Assembly (NCBI RefSeq): GCF_910592395.1
Contig: NC_088317.1
Location: 9,674,001-9,738,000 of the forward strand
Source: Lineus longissimus
Lineage: Eukaryota > Nemertea > Pilidiophora > Heteronemertea > Lineidae
Reading direction: 5' to 3'
Length of the DNA stretch: 64,000 bases
Made by a program: the position numbers and the translations under genes. How positions within the stretch are numbered: the stretch's first letter is position 1; every line of letters begins with the position of its first letter. The notes beneath the pieces are model-generated. The model saw only the letters and a program-made list of their open reading frames with translations. It was not told the origin of the DNA and searched no databases. This document shows positions 52,029-60,811 of this stretch, in pieces.

Positions 52029-53217
52029 ATTTCTTTTTATGTTTATCTAGTGTTGACTTCCTGTAAAAGTAATTCATGCATCTCCTGCAAAGATACACTC
52101 TATGAGCTAGTGTCCTGAAGAAAAGATTGATGTCTCTTATGTACATGAAATGGTCCTTGAAATAGAGCAGATCAATGACATCATCATCATCATAATTCTT
52201 GGACAGGTAGAGAGGTTCTAGTTTTGCCTCACAGGTGCTCTTAGCCGATTCGTTCTCTAACTTGAACACATTAATCTTGAGATTATTATCACTCTCTATC
52301 TTAGGGATATCCTTTTGAATACATACAGGAAATGATTTGATTTGTACTCCGTACTGAGAGCAGAGCTCGATTTTGATATCAGTAGTTTTCGAACTCTGTT
52401 CACGTGACGAAGTCATTTGTAGCATATCGGTAGTAATATTGAATGTACTCTCGAGCTCTGCTCTCAGGACAAAGTCCGTCTCTGGATTTTCTTTCAGATA
52501 TTTAGCGGCCAATAAAGACCAGAGAAAACATTTATTGTCATTTGATTCCACATTTATTACTGCTTTTGTTTTAAATGGTAATTTAGTGTAATGACCACCT
52601 TTACACCTCTTGTAAGAACAGATGGTCATGTTACAAGACTCTATTTTATTTAAAGTAAGTCCAGAACCTTGAAAGTACCTTTCCTCAATCTGTGTCTTAA
52701 TGTAGTTTAACTGGTTGGTTATGGCATAAATTGCCTGGTTCCTTGAAATTATGCTTTCCATTGGAGACTGTATGGGGTGTGTTACACTTTCACCCTGACG
52801 ATCAATGCTCTGCTCTTCGACCAAAGGTCGATCAAACTGAGCAAATACTGATATGCTAATTTTGTGATGGTAATCATTGAGTTGAAATAATACCTCCTCT
52901 AATTTATCTCTGTATTCATACACTTGTTTAGCTTCTCTGTCAATCTTCAAACTAATGGTGACTACAGGCTTGCCAAATTGTTTTACTATTTCTATTCCAC
53001 TCACTTTCTTTATGCCATCTAGCTCGTTTTCCTCAAATGCAAGTTTCTTATCCATAGTTTTAGGGATCAGTGATGGGGCTCGGGGTTGAGCAATAGGGAC
53101 ATAATCCGGATTTAATTTACTTAAGTGACCTTTGGTTCTCCTGTGAATAGCCATATTATTGTAGGATATGTACTTGTCACATGTAGTGCAAAGTATTTTC
53201 TGATTCTTATCAGTCAT
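52015..53217 (-). CDS. polB: DNA polymerase B, N-terminal part (frameshifted from the rest)
   Basis: About 400 aa from the ATG at 53217-53215 (the frame is open a little further upstream without ATG). The N-terminus has a C2H2-type finger (ILCTTCDKYISYNNMAIHRR). The C-terminus has a C-x2-C...H...C finger (YLCRRCMNYFYRKSTLDKHKKKC). It ends in TAA just as the polymerase frame opens one base over, which fits a one-base change or a +1 shift splitting one gene of about 1,300 codons. The slippery sequence is not a classical -1 heptamer. Modules near 52349-52416 and 52451-52480 code for EL(C/E) peptides. Start context AAATAGAATG; divergent from 53274 with a 56-bp gap. Confidence 0.8.
   Translation of the reverse strand: MTDKNQKILCTTCDKYISYNNMAIHRRTKGHLSKLNPDYVPIAQPRAPSLIPKTMDKKLAFEENELDGIKKVSGIEIVKQFGKPVVTISLKIDREAKQVYEYRDKLEEVLFQLNDYHHKISISVFAQFDRPLVEEQSIDRQGESVTHPIQSPMESIISRNQAIYAITNQLNYIKTQIEERYFQGSGLTLNKIESCNMTICSYKRCKGGHYTKLPFKTKAVINVESNDNKCFLWSLLAAKYLKENPETDFVLRAELESTFNITTDMLQMTSSREQSSKTTDIKIELCSQYGVQIKSFPVCIQKDIPKIESDNNLKINVFKLENESAKSTCEAKLEPLYLSKNYDDDDVIDLLYFKDHFMYIRDINLFFRTLAHRVYLCRRCMNYFYRKSTLDKHKKKCGEL
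52349..52480. repeat. Three mini-hairpin modules in the polB N-terminal part
   Basis: Degraded CTGAGAGCAGAGCTCGA (52349-52369), TCGAACTCTGTTCACGTGAC-GAAGTC (52388-52416) and complete TCGAGCTCTGCTCTCAGGAC-AAAGTCC (52451-52480, coding TDFVLRAELES). A possible relic (CTCTGCTCTTCGACCAAAGG) is at about 52808-52836. Confidence 0.85.
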
Positions 53218-53273
53218 TCTATTTATTAGATTAAAATTTATTAAATTCAATAAATCTCTTGAATTAAATAGAA
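53218..53273. promoter_or_regulatory. 56-bp divergent intergenic region between polB and second penton-like gene
   Basis: Nearly pure A/T, with CTATTTATTAG at one side and AATTAAATAG at the other, each ending in the AAATAGA-ATG start context. It must hold both promoters. Confidence 0.55.
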
Positions 53274-54266
53274 ATGGACTTCATAATCAATGAACAAGAA
53301 TGTAATGAAGCCAAATTTGAGTACTACTTAACAGACCAATTAGACATAAAATCCATTACTTTGAAATCGATAACCTTTTACAATTCATGGTGGACAGGTG
53401 ATAACCTGCCAGCGAGTGCCCAAGTATTCATGTTTCTTTACGAAGAGTTTAAACTTAATAATCAACTGGATGCAACCATAATAGAACAGTGCATTGAAGT
53501 CCTTAACCATACACCCGATGCGACGCCAGATGAATTTTGTAAGAATTTTTTAGATAAACCCTCTATTAGAAGAATAATAAAAAACAGACAATCTACATTT
53601 CCATACTCTCGACATTTTAGTTTAAGTGAGTTTTGTAAGGTATGGCAAAAATACATAAAAGAAATTGGAATTAACCATGTGAAAATTTACTGTGATAACA
53701 ATAATTACATAACCCTTGAACTTACAAAGGATAAATACTTTTACATTAATATCATAAACTATGCTATTGTAAATAATACACCAGCTGGCAAAACATTCTC
53801 CTCAAACTTATTCGGTGTATGGAATGAGTGGTTTGGCTTTAAGCAAACTAAATTCACCAAGAAAGGAAAATACTACTCCACAAGACCACTCAACTTTTAC
53901 AGGAAATATCTATTCCTGCAAGCTAATTTGGTTGACAAGGCTAAGACCCTCTACAACAATAAACCATCTAACATTTTCTGCATCATACCTGTAAAAGATG
54001 GTGACCAAATAAAAATGCAGCGATACGAACCGAATTGTAAGAAAACGATAAATAAGTGTACTAATCACATAAAATTCGAAATCACTGATGAGAATGGTAA
54101 GCTAGTTAATTTCAGAGGAACAGAGGTTTCTTTAGAGTTAAGAATAGAGTTAAACTCTCGGGACGAAGACCGTCTAGGACAAAGTCCAGAGAACAAAGTT
54201 CGACTCGAGCTATGCTCTCAAGACGAAGTCGGACCACCTGATGAGATCATTCCATTAAAGGAATAG
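53274..54266 (+). CDS. 330-aa second penton-like / minor capsid candidate
   Basis: Start in AAATAGAAATG. The N-terminal strand pattern (LDIKSITLKSITFYNSWW) and C-terminal HIKFEITDENGKLVNFRG-TEVSLEL mirror the 255/258-aa penton-like protein, with a longer middle domain (helical, about residues 70-150). This suggests a paralogue or a fibre/vertex partner. The last ~45 residues are made of modules (54155-54233) coding NSRDEDRLGQSPENKVRL and LCSQDEVG. It overlaps the next gene's end by 20 bp. Function inferred by pattern only. Confidence 0.5.
   Translation: MDFIINEQECNEAKFEYYLTDQLDIKSITLKSITFYNSWWTGDNLPASAQVFMFLYEEFKLNNQLDATIIEQCIEVLNHTPDATPDEFCKNFLDKPSIRRIIKNRQSTFPYSRHFSLSEFCKVWQKYIKEIGINHVKIYCDNNNYITLELTKDKYFYINIINYAIVNNTPAGKTFSSNLFGVWNEWFGFKQTKFTKKGKYYSTRPLNFYRKYLFLQANLVDKAKTLYNNKPSNIFCIIPVKDGDQIKMQRYEPNCKKTINKCTNHIKFEITDENGKLVNFRGTEVSLELRIELNSRDEDRLGQSPENKVRLELCSQDEVGPPDEIIPLKE
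54155..54233. repeat. Mini-hairpin modules, three in a row (gene end)
   Basis: CGGGACGAAGACCG, AGGACAAAGTCCAGAGAACA-AAGTTCGA, TCGAGCTATGCTCTCAAGAC-GAAGTC. Codes for the 330-aa protein C-terminus. Confidence 0.85.
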
Positions 54267-54813
54267 TACATTTCTTCTCTTTAACTACAGGTTTAACAAG
54301 AGGGTTAATTGATCCCTTCATGACTGCTTCATTCGGACTTTGTCCTGAGAGCATAGCTCGATTAGGACTACGTCCAGAGAGCATAGCTCGATTCAAGCCT
54401 GATCGCTGCTCTTTACTTACTTTTTTAGGAAGTTTCTTAAACATAATGAATGCTGCTAAAATAACGGCACCTAAACCTAGTACATAGACATAAGTATTAC
54501 TACTAGATTCACGCAGTGATACATCAGTATTTTGAGATTGTGGTTCTTCTTCCTCTAATTCTTCTTCCTCCTTTTCCACAACTCTGTTGTTTGGTGAGGA
54601 GTCCTGTACTTTAAATGTCGTCTTATCCTTTTTTATCCTCTTAAATTCCTTAGATCTTCTACCCAGTTCTCTAGACCATGCTAATTGTTTCTCTGATCGA
54701 GGTTTCTTAGACACTGAAACTTTAGTCGAGCTTTGCTCTCTGGACCTTGTCCTAGTCGGACTTTGTCCTGAGAGCATATCTCGAGTAGTATCAGTTACAG
54801 TTTCAAGTTCCAT
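54247..54813 (-). CDS. 188-aa single-pass membrane protein with module-derived segments
   Basis: ATG in GATAAATG. One membrane segment (about residues 108-124: VYVLGLGAVILAAFIMF) lies between an acidic/Ser stretch and a basic stretch. The N-terminus (residues about 8-28) and the part after the membrane segment (about 138-165) are largely the products of module pairs (54726-54785 and 54333-54392). Family unknown; convergent overlap with the 330-aa gene. Confidence 0.6.
   Translation of the reverse strand: MELETVTDTTRDMLSGQSPTRTRSREQSSTKVSVSKKPRSEKQLAWSRELGRRSKEFKRIKKDKTTFKVQDSSPNNRVVEKEEEELEEEEPQSQNTDVSLRESSSNTYVYVLGLGAVILAAFIMFKKLPKKVSKEQRSGLNRAMLSGRSPNRAMLSGQSPNEAVMKGSINPLVKPVVKEKKCTIPLME
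54333..54392. repeat. Two mini-hairpin modules in direct order
   Basis: TCGGACTTTGTCCTGAGAGC-ATAGCTCGA then AGGACTACGTCCAGAGAGCA-TAGCTCGA. Codes LNRAMLSGRSPNRAMLSGQS. Confidence 0.9.
54726..54785. repeat. Two mini-hairpin modules, inverted order
   Basis: TCGAGCTTTGCTCTCTGGAC-CTTGTCC then TCGGACTTTGTCCTGAGAGC-ATATCTCGA. Same arrangement as at 50594. A decayed single copy (TTCGAACTATGTTCTCATAA) lies in the spacer at 54831-54852. Confidence 0.9.
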
Positions 54814-54862
54814 TTATCTTGGCCGAATTTAATTCGAACTATGTTCTCATAACCAGGTTAAT

Positions 54863-55714
54863 TTAGTCTTCTTTATCATCACTACCTGTGATATCTAGAC
54901 TTTCATCTATTGATTTGTCACATTCAGAGACAGTCATATTTGGTGTATTCATATTTGATGCAGTCATACTCGATGCAGTCATAGATGATTCCTCATGACA
55001 ATGACCTAAAGTAATAAGTGTTGTTGAAGCAAGTGCAGTTAATGGACCCATTCTCAAACTCAACCATCCAAGCCATTTATCCAACTCGTTAGTTATCAAA
55101 TAATCATTTCTAAGATCATGATAAAGATCATCTTCATCATCTATTGGTAATAACCACCTTGATAATTTAGTGTAAGCTTTAATTACTGTCTTACCCAAAG
55201 AATCATTAAGTCTGGCAGCCATCTTTGTTTCATACATTCTATGGTGTTTTAAGATTTCTTTTTCAGTCATATTATCTAAGTCATTAAAAGTTATTTGTTT
55301 ATTAAGGAAATCCTTGCTTTTACCAGTTGCAACTAGAATCTCTAAGTCTTGTTTGGCTTTAAGGCCACTATCAGTCAAATAGTTCAAATTTTGTTGATTG
55401 CTAGTCGGACTTTGTCCTGAGAGCGTAGCTCGAGTTGATCCTAGTTGGCAACTAGAATTGACTATTCCTTGACTGGGATTAACTATTCCTTGACTAGGAT
55501 TAACTAAATTTGAATTATTCAACTGCTTGTTTGAAACTTGTTGATTTGTAGAGCAGTTCTGTTGAAAGTTAGTTCTGTTTTGTTGGTAACTACCAGTGTT
55601 CTGTTGGTTAGAAGACCCAACTCGAGCTAAGCTCTCAGGACTCATAACACCAATCTGTTTCATCTGTTGTTCAATCACTGCAGATGTCTGACTATTCATT
55701 TGCTGATTATTCAT
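54863..55714 (-). CDS. 283-aa Q/N-rich protein with helical core
   Basis: ATG in TTTTAAATG. Residues 1-110 are Gln/Asn/Ser-rich with short repeats (NQQN, NPSQGIVNPSQGIV). About 115-215 is helical and basic (KHHRMYETKMAARLNDSLGK). A hydrophobic stretch near 230 (GPLTALASTTLITLG) is followed by MTAS repeats and an acidic tail. Modules at 55405-55434 and 55621-55641 code TRATLSGQSP and ESLARV. Family unknown; low complexity suggests an assembly or scaffolding role, which is a guess. Confidence 0.6.
   Translation of the reverse strand: MNNQQMNSQTSAVIEQQMKQIGVMSPESLARVGSSNQQNTGSYQQNRTNFQQNCSTNQQVSNKQLNNSNLVNPSQGIVNPSQGIVNSSCQLGSTRATLSGQSPTSNQQNLNYLTDSGLKAKQDLEILVATGKSKDFLNKQITFNDLDNMTEKEILKHHRMYETKMAARLNDSLGKTVIKAYTKLSRWLLPIDDEDDLYHDLRNDYLITNELDKWLGWLSLRMGPLTALASTTLITLGHCHEESSMTASSMTASNMNTPNMTVSECDKSIDESLDITGSDDKED
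55405..55641. repeat. Two separate mini-hairpin modules in the Q/N-rich gene
   Basis: Complete TCGGACTTTGTCCTGAGAGC-GTAGCTCGAG (55405-55434) and partial CTCGAGCTAAGCTCTCAGGA (55621-55641), 186 bp apart. Confidence 0.85.
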
Positions 55715-55765
55715 TTAAAATTATGGAAAAATGACTGTTAAGTGCAAAATGCTGTTTTCACAACT

Positions 55766-56905
55766 TTATTGCATCTTAACACTAGCTCGAGCTATGCTCT
55801 CAGGACGAAGTCTGGCTCGAGCTGTGCTCTCAGGACGAAGTCCGGCTCGAGCTATGCTCTCAGGACGAAGTCCGGCTGGTGTAAACTTAATACTACTGAT
55901 GCAGTTAATGTCTCGACCTGCACTAGCACCCAATAAAACGTCAAACTGCTTGTCAATATCCTGGTCATATTCCTTCTCAACCTTGTAATTCTGGAAGAAA
56001 ATACTTTGAGTGAAATCATACCATATTCTCTCCAAATCATTTACTCGCTCCTTGTTGGTTAAAAAAGGTGTAAATATTACATAATCAATTTTCAGCGTTT
56101 TAAAGGCTTGGTGTAAAAATACCTTGTAGTTAATGGTGACCTTCACACCACAGTAATGCAGAAATCTAAGGAAAGCATAGTACACTAGTCTGAGGTCAGT
56201 GATATTCTCATCGGTTAATTGCGGTTTACCAATTGCCCTGTTAATAAATTCAATGGCAAGAAACCAATCATATTCCCCACAGTGAAATTTAAAAAGCATG
56301 GCTTCACCATGTAACCCTTGGTTACATAACTTAGAGGGGAGAGTGTTAATACCCATTTTTAGGGCTGACTGAAGAGTACTTTCATATCTCTGCTTACTAA
56401 GACATTTTCTGTGACTTGAAAAGTAGCACTGTAAATACCCTTCCACAAAGTCCTTTAAATACTTAACTGCCGATTCGGACAGCCGACTCCATCCAAGTTT
56501 CCTTAGAATACTGTCAAAGTAACGTGTCTTGTTGTCAATATTGATCTCAAGAGTTTTAAAATCATCGTCGTAAGTAGTCGAATTGCAATTGGTGCAGAAT
56601 TGATACTTCACAGTTTTAGCTGCGTACCTTGCTGAATTCAAGTTTTTTTGATACTCAAAAAGGGTCCACCTTTTACAATTACGGCAGAATTGAGCATTAG
56701 TGTTGGTACTGACGTCATATTCTTTCATTCTTGGCAGGACTACTTTGCCTGTCTCAGTCAGACTTCGTCCTGAGAGCTCTGCTCGATCCATAACCCTAGG
56801 ACGAATGTATCCTTTAAGATTCTCATTGTTCCACTCGAGCTCTGCTCTCAGGACGAAGTCCGACTCACTAGAATAATAGTCTTTTAATGAGATGTATTTA
56901 TTCAT
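55766..56905 (-). CDS. 379-aa zinc-ribbon protein with module-repeat tail
   Basis: Residues about 74-108 hold C-x2-C (FCRNCKRW) and C-x2-C (FCTNCNSTT) about 29 residues apart, a zinc-ribbon spacing. A long helical region (about 125-330) follows without a recognised family; TFIIB-like proteins have such a layout, but no signature residues confirm it. Two modules lie near the N-terminus (56834-56864, coding SDFVLRAELE; 56759-56787, coding RAELSGRSL). Three tandem modules form the C-terminus (LRPESIARAG three times). Possible transcription factor. Confidence 0.6.
   Translation of the reverse strand: MNKYISLKDYYSSESDFVLRAELEWNNENLKGYIRPRVMDRAELSGRSLTETGKVVLPRMKEYDVSTNTNAQFCRNCKRWTLFEYQKNLNSARYAAKTVKYQFCTNCNSTTYDDDFKTLEINIDNKTRYFDSILRKLGWSRLSESAVKYLKDFVEGYLQCYFSSHRKCLSKQRYESTLQSALKMGINTLPSKLCNQGLHGEAMLFKFHCGEYDWFLAIEFINRAIGKPQLTDENITDLRLVYYAFLRFLHYCGVKVTINYKVFLHQAFKTLKIDYVIFTPFLTNKERVNDLERIWYDFTQSIFFQNYKVEKEYDQDIDKQFDVLLGASAGRDINCISSIKFTPAGLRPESIARAGLRPESTARARLRPESIARASVKMQ
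55786..55874. repeat. Three mini-hairpin modules in direct tandem
   Basis: CTCGAGCTATGCTCTCAGGA-CGAAGTCYGG three times at a 30-bp period (GTGCTC in the middle one). Codes the C-terminal LRPESIARA repeats. Best example of tandem growth. Confidence 0.95.
56759..56864. repeat. Two mini-hairpin modules near the zinc-ribbon gene start
   Basis: CAGACTTCGTCCTGAGAGCT-CTGCTCGA (56759-56787; second stem rearranged) and CTCGAGCTCTGCTCTCAGGA-CGAAGTCCG (56834-56864). Confidence 0.85.
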
Positions 56906-56953
56906 ATTTACATAATAATTATTTTTTTAAACATTGTTTTGATAGAAGGTCAC

Positions 56954-57649
56954 CTAAGACCTTTTATGTGATTTTACTGTTTTACGTGATTTTAAGGCTT
57001 TAACACCCCCAATTAAACCATAAATTATGGAGCTCACAATAGCAATAACTGCTATGATCAGATGTTCAGCTAGAAAGCCAACAACTGCACCAATTGTTTT
57101 CAGGAGAAATGATACGATAGAACCGATGATTCCCGGTAAAGCCGCAGCTGATTTCTTGGCTAGTTCTTTTAGCCATTCAGCAAACTTCTTGAGACCTTCT
57201 TTTACTTTATCTGGTATTGATGGTTTTGGTCCTGGTTCTGGTGTAGGTCCTGGAGTTGGGTCTGGTCCTGGAGATGGTCCTGGTCCTGGAGTTGGTTTTA
57301 CAGATTTAGTGGCACCACTTAAAGCACTACTGATACTAAGACCTAGAGTTGTAAATGTCATTACAACAGCTGTTATTATGGCGCTAATGGTTACACCATA
57401 TGTCTTAAAAAGTAACTTTATTCTGTCCTTCAGAGGAATAGTTGAATCTGGTTTCTTTAGAACATCAACAATTAAACGTTTAATTCTTCTAGTTTGTGAC
57501 TCCCTGTCATTGTCTAACCTCCATAACTTTGACTTTTCCTCATACAATTTGTCATTTAGTTCATCTATTTTCTTTTTCAACTCTCCTTTATCTTCAGAAC
57601 CTTCTTCTACAGACTCTAAATAGTCTCTTGTTAAATCATGAATTTTTAG
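56954..57649 (-). pseudogene. 3' part of an insertion-split gene (proline-rich, two membrane segments)
   Basis: Open frame of about 232 codons with no start of its own; upstream it runs into the inserted DNA. Coiled-coil-like N-part (GELKKKIDELNDKLYEEKSK), then a hydrophobic segment (ISAIITAVVMTFTTLGLSIS), a PGPGPSPGPDPTPGPTPEPG repeat, an amphipathic helix, two further hydrophobic stretches (IIGSIVSFLLKTIGAVVGFL and AVIAIVSSIIYGLIGG) and a basic end. It continues, in phase and in helical character, the frame that stops at 61474. Looks like a membrane-anchored structural protein of about 540 aa. Family unnamed. Confidence 0.7.
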
Positions 57650-57779
57650 CTCAGCTGACAAAGTCAGCGGAGCTAGTCAAATAGCTATTCGATTGGTGTC
57701 CGTCCTTCCACCCATCCTGCCATCCTTCCATCCATCCATCCATCTGTAGGCAAAGTTGGGCATTTTGTAATCATACAAC

Positions 57780-59070
57780 CGAGGCACTTCAAATCTAGTC
57801 TTGCTTATAAACACCGCAGAAAATGTTGCTTTCTGAAAAAAATTTGGGCGATTCGTCTCAAATTCAGCTCCCCAGGGGGCAAAATGCGTAAATGAAAAAA
57901 CAATTTTTTGACGCTCTATTCCAGCAGATAAAAGCTCGAAATAAAGTTGAAAAGGTCTTCATGATACAGAAGTTTTGATATAAAATAGATTAGTGTGGAT
58001 TTATATCACCAGTTGGCGGTAGTGAGCAAAACTGTTGTTTGACCCCGGATGACCCCGCTTTAAATTTCCCGCCGGTTACCTGGAGTACTATCATCAAGAA
58101 AATGGCGGTGACCTTTTTATTTCTACCGGAGCGATGATTTTGTAAGTGACAAATTTTCTTTTTAAGCCTTTACGGAAACGTATTTTGGTACGAAACTTTA
58201 CACGTTTATAGAAAAGATCAACGAGAATGTGTTCAAATGCCCTCACAACGATGAGTTCAACAGAATTTGGTCAAAACAACCTTCGAATGGAGTCAACTTT
58301 CTTTGCGAAATTGAAGCGACGACTTCATTATTTATCGTAATTTATGCAGATCTGAGTCCAGCTGATGGGCGATGTTTTGATTTGTGTTCAAACTATTGGA
58401 AACTTCGGAAATTAGTTCTATTAGTTCTACTATTCTGTAGGAGTATATTTATTATAGCCATTGATGTTGACAGCTAAAAGTTTCTTGTCCAATCACGTGA
58501 CCTCTCCAACACTCGATAATGCACTCTTTTCGTCCACGTTTTAGGCCAATCTTCGGCCTGAACATGAAATCTAATAAGCGCAGTACTTAAATCAGATGTT
58601 TCTCTCGCCTTGAAAACATTCCTGGGTAAAATCCATTGAGATTAGTCGAGTTAATCCACTTTTTCCGTGCCTAAAATCTCTGCCGCTGAATTCTATAAAT
58701 AGAAACTATTAACATCGCGGCAGTGTGGTTCCAATTGTGCGCCCTCCCACTTCACACCATGTCAGGAACTTTTACGGAGAGAGAGGGCGTGCGGTAAGAA
58801 GAATGGCCAAAATGACGTCACGTTTTCCTGGCAATGCCTCTTGCCAGACCAGTCAAGCATTGGGAAAGCATCTTTAATTCAGACAACGTTAGAACTAGAG
58901 AAACGAATATGTTAATTTGCAAAATTAAAAGCAGATTTCACCACTAACCAGCCAAATCGGAATACGACGGCGCAAAATGTTCTCGCTTTCCTCCTGCTAA
59001 AAAACCTTGTTCCCGCACTCCTATTTTAATTTATCCCAAGGAATATGATATGATCTGTTTTCACTTTTTG
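57780..59070. other. Inserted DNA without recognised gene
   Basis: Short frames only. Likely genomic sequence carried within the insertion. Confidence 0.5.
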
Positions 59071-60716
59071 GCTCAGTCACCGTAGGGGAGTCTATGCAAT
59101 ACTGCAGTGTCCGTCGTCCGTCGTCGTCGTTGTCCGTCGTATCCTAGTTCAAAAACAGTGGCACGTTTTTTAACCGCTAGGCCTATGAACTTAGAACTTT
59201 GTACACATGACCCCCTAGGTCAGATGACCCGTGACACTAAATTTCTGTCCGATCTGATTCTCTACTTGGCCACCAGGGGGCCAAATGTGGATATCTAAAA
59301 AGTGTGATATCTCGCTTATTAGTGACTTGTTTTCGATAAAACTTTTGTGGTAGGTACTCATAGCAAGGATACATCATATATCTTACGGGTTTTTAATTTG
59401 ATCTACTTTTCAAGGTCGCAGAGGTCAAATGGCGTGAATTGGCCGTTTGAGTGTAACTATGGCACGTTTCTCAACCACCAAAGCTATGAGCTTGAAACTT
59501 GGTACATATAACCCCCTATATCAGATAACCTCTGGTGCTGAATTTCAGCCTGATCTGATTCTTGACTTTGCCACCAGGGGGCCAAAACAGAAAAAGTAAG
59601 AAGTGCAATAGCCTGCTTATTAGCAAATTGTTTTTGATGAAATTTTTATGGCAGGGACCCCTAGCAAGGTTACCTCAGATGTTGCACGATTTTTCGGATT
59701 TGACGTACTTTTTAAGGTCGCAGAGGTCAAATGGCGTAAATTTGCCGTTTGAGTGTAACTATGGCACGTTTCTCAACCGCAACAGTTATGAACTTGAAAC
59801 TTTGAACAAATGACCCCCTAGGTCAGTTGACCTTTTACACTGAATTTTGGTTCGGTCTGATTATTGACTTTGCCACCAGGGGGCCCAAACTCAAAACTCA
59901 AAAAGTGTGATTTCTCGCTTATTACTGATTTGTTTTTGATAAAAGTTTCATGGTAGGTACTCCTAGCAAGGATACATCACATATCTTACGGGTTTTTGAT
60001 TTGACCCACCGTTCAAGTTCACAGAGGTCAAAGTTGAAAACTTTACCGTTCTTGGTACGTTTTGTCGTTGTTCAATGTAAAGAGTTTTAATTTTGTGTAA
60101 TGATGCATCTAAGAAGCCACTATTTGTATGCCAAGTTTCAGCCAGATCGGAATTCAAGTATGGCCGAAATTGCATGTTTTGTGGGTTTTTCCTCGTATTG
60201 TGGCAATCCAAAGGTCGTGAGTTCAAACCCCGGTCAAGGACAGCCAAAAATATTTTTATTTTTCATCTTTTCCTTTTTTCTTTTCTGAGTTCTATTTTAC
60301 ATTTTCTTCATTTTTTGATTTATTTGGTGCCATAGATTTAATTAGGCGGCCATCTTGGAAATCGTTTTTGCCGATTGCTGTAGTGTAACGAGTGATGGAA
60401 TTGTTATGGTCGGGTGGATGTGTCTACATCACATATCACCCTGGTTTGTTATTTGACCTACATGTCAGGGTTACTGAGGTCAAAGTTAAAAATATATTCA
60501 CCATTGTCATGGAGTGGCACATTTCTTCACTATCATTTTCACCTAGACTCTACAAGCTTGGAACCACAAGTCTCGGATTCACCACTTGGCCAGGGCCGGC
60601 TCTTAACTGGTCACAGATGCATGTATAAATTATGAGAGGCCTACATACTGTAGCACTTTCTGTAACTGTCTACTAAAAATACTTACGGTGAGCACAATGG
60701 CCCCTGGCCGTTTCAT
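59071..60716 (+). mobile_element. Dispersed 1.6-kb repeat, complete copy
   Basis: Starts GCTCAGTCACCGTAGGGGAG and ends CTTACGGTGAGCACAATGGC-CCCTGGCCGTTTCATTT; GCTCA(gt)CACCGTA at the ends is a short inverted repeat. After a GTCCGTCGTC microsatellite come three tandem sub-repeats of about 300 bp (GTGGCACGTTTCTYAACC, GGCCACCAGGGGGCCAAA, AAGGATACATCA, AAGGTCGCAGAGGTCAAA). The last part (60060-60716) is not repeated internally; it includes a B-box-like GAGTTCAAACCCCGG at about 60217. No protein coding. Confidence 0.85.
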
Positions 60717-60773
60717 TTGTAATTAAATGGTATTCATATAATGAGATCAATAGTAGTGTCCGTGTCAGATCCC

Positions 60774-60811
60774 ATCATGGAGGTATAAATAATTATTTAT
60801 ACCTCCATGAT
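60774..60811. repeat. Perfect 38-bp palindrome
   Basis: ATCATGGAGGTATAAATAA followed by its exact complement with no loop. Confidence 0.9.

Larger units (their letters stand above)
42031..57649 (+). mobile_element. Maverick/Polinton element, right copy (main part)
   Basis: Begins AGAATATATG at 42031 and carries, in order: capsid candidate, 78-aa, penton-like and 152-aa genes, ATPase (reverse), integrase, HNH/zinc protein, small proteins, PolB (reverse), second penton-like, then four reverse-strand genes. It is cut at 57649 by a 3.8-kb insertion and resumes at 61474, still in the same interrupted gene. The far terminus is beyond base 64000. No adenain-like protease was recognised in the visible part. 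Confidence 0.92.

Noticed and set aside
52015-52040. Classical -1 programmed frameshift in polB
   Set aside because: The upstream A-rich run does not fit the X-XXY-YYZ heptamer in the zero frame, and the needed change is +1 (or -2).
57027-57623. 198-aa frame antisense to the proline-rich gene
   Set aside because: It mirrors the low-complexity PGP repeat on the other strand; the reverse-strand frame has membrane segments and continues the split gene.
60180-60245. tRNA gene
   Set aside because: Only a B-box-like GAGTTCAAACCCCGG; no cloverleaf with acceptor stem and A box. At most a tRNA-derived part of the repeat.
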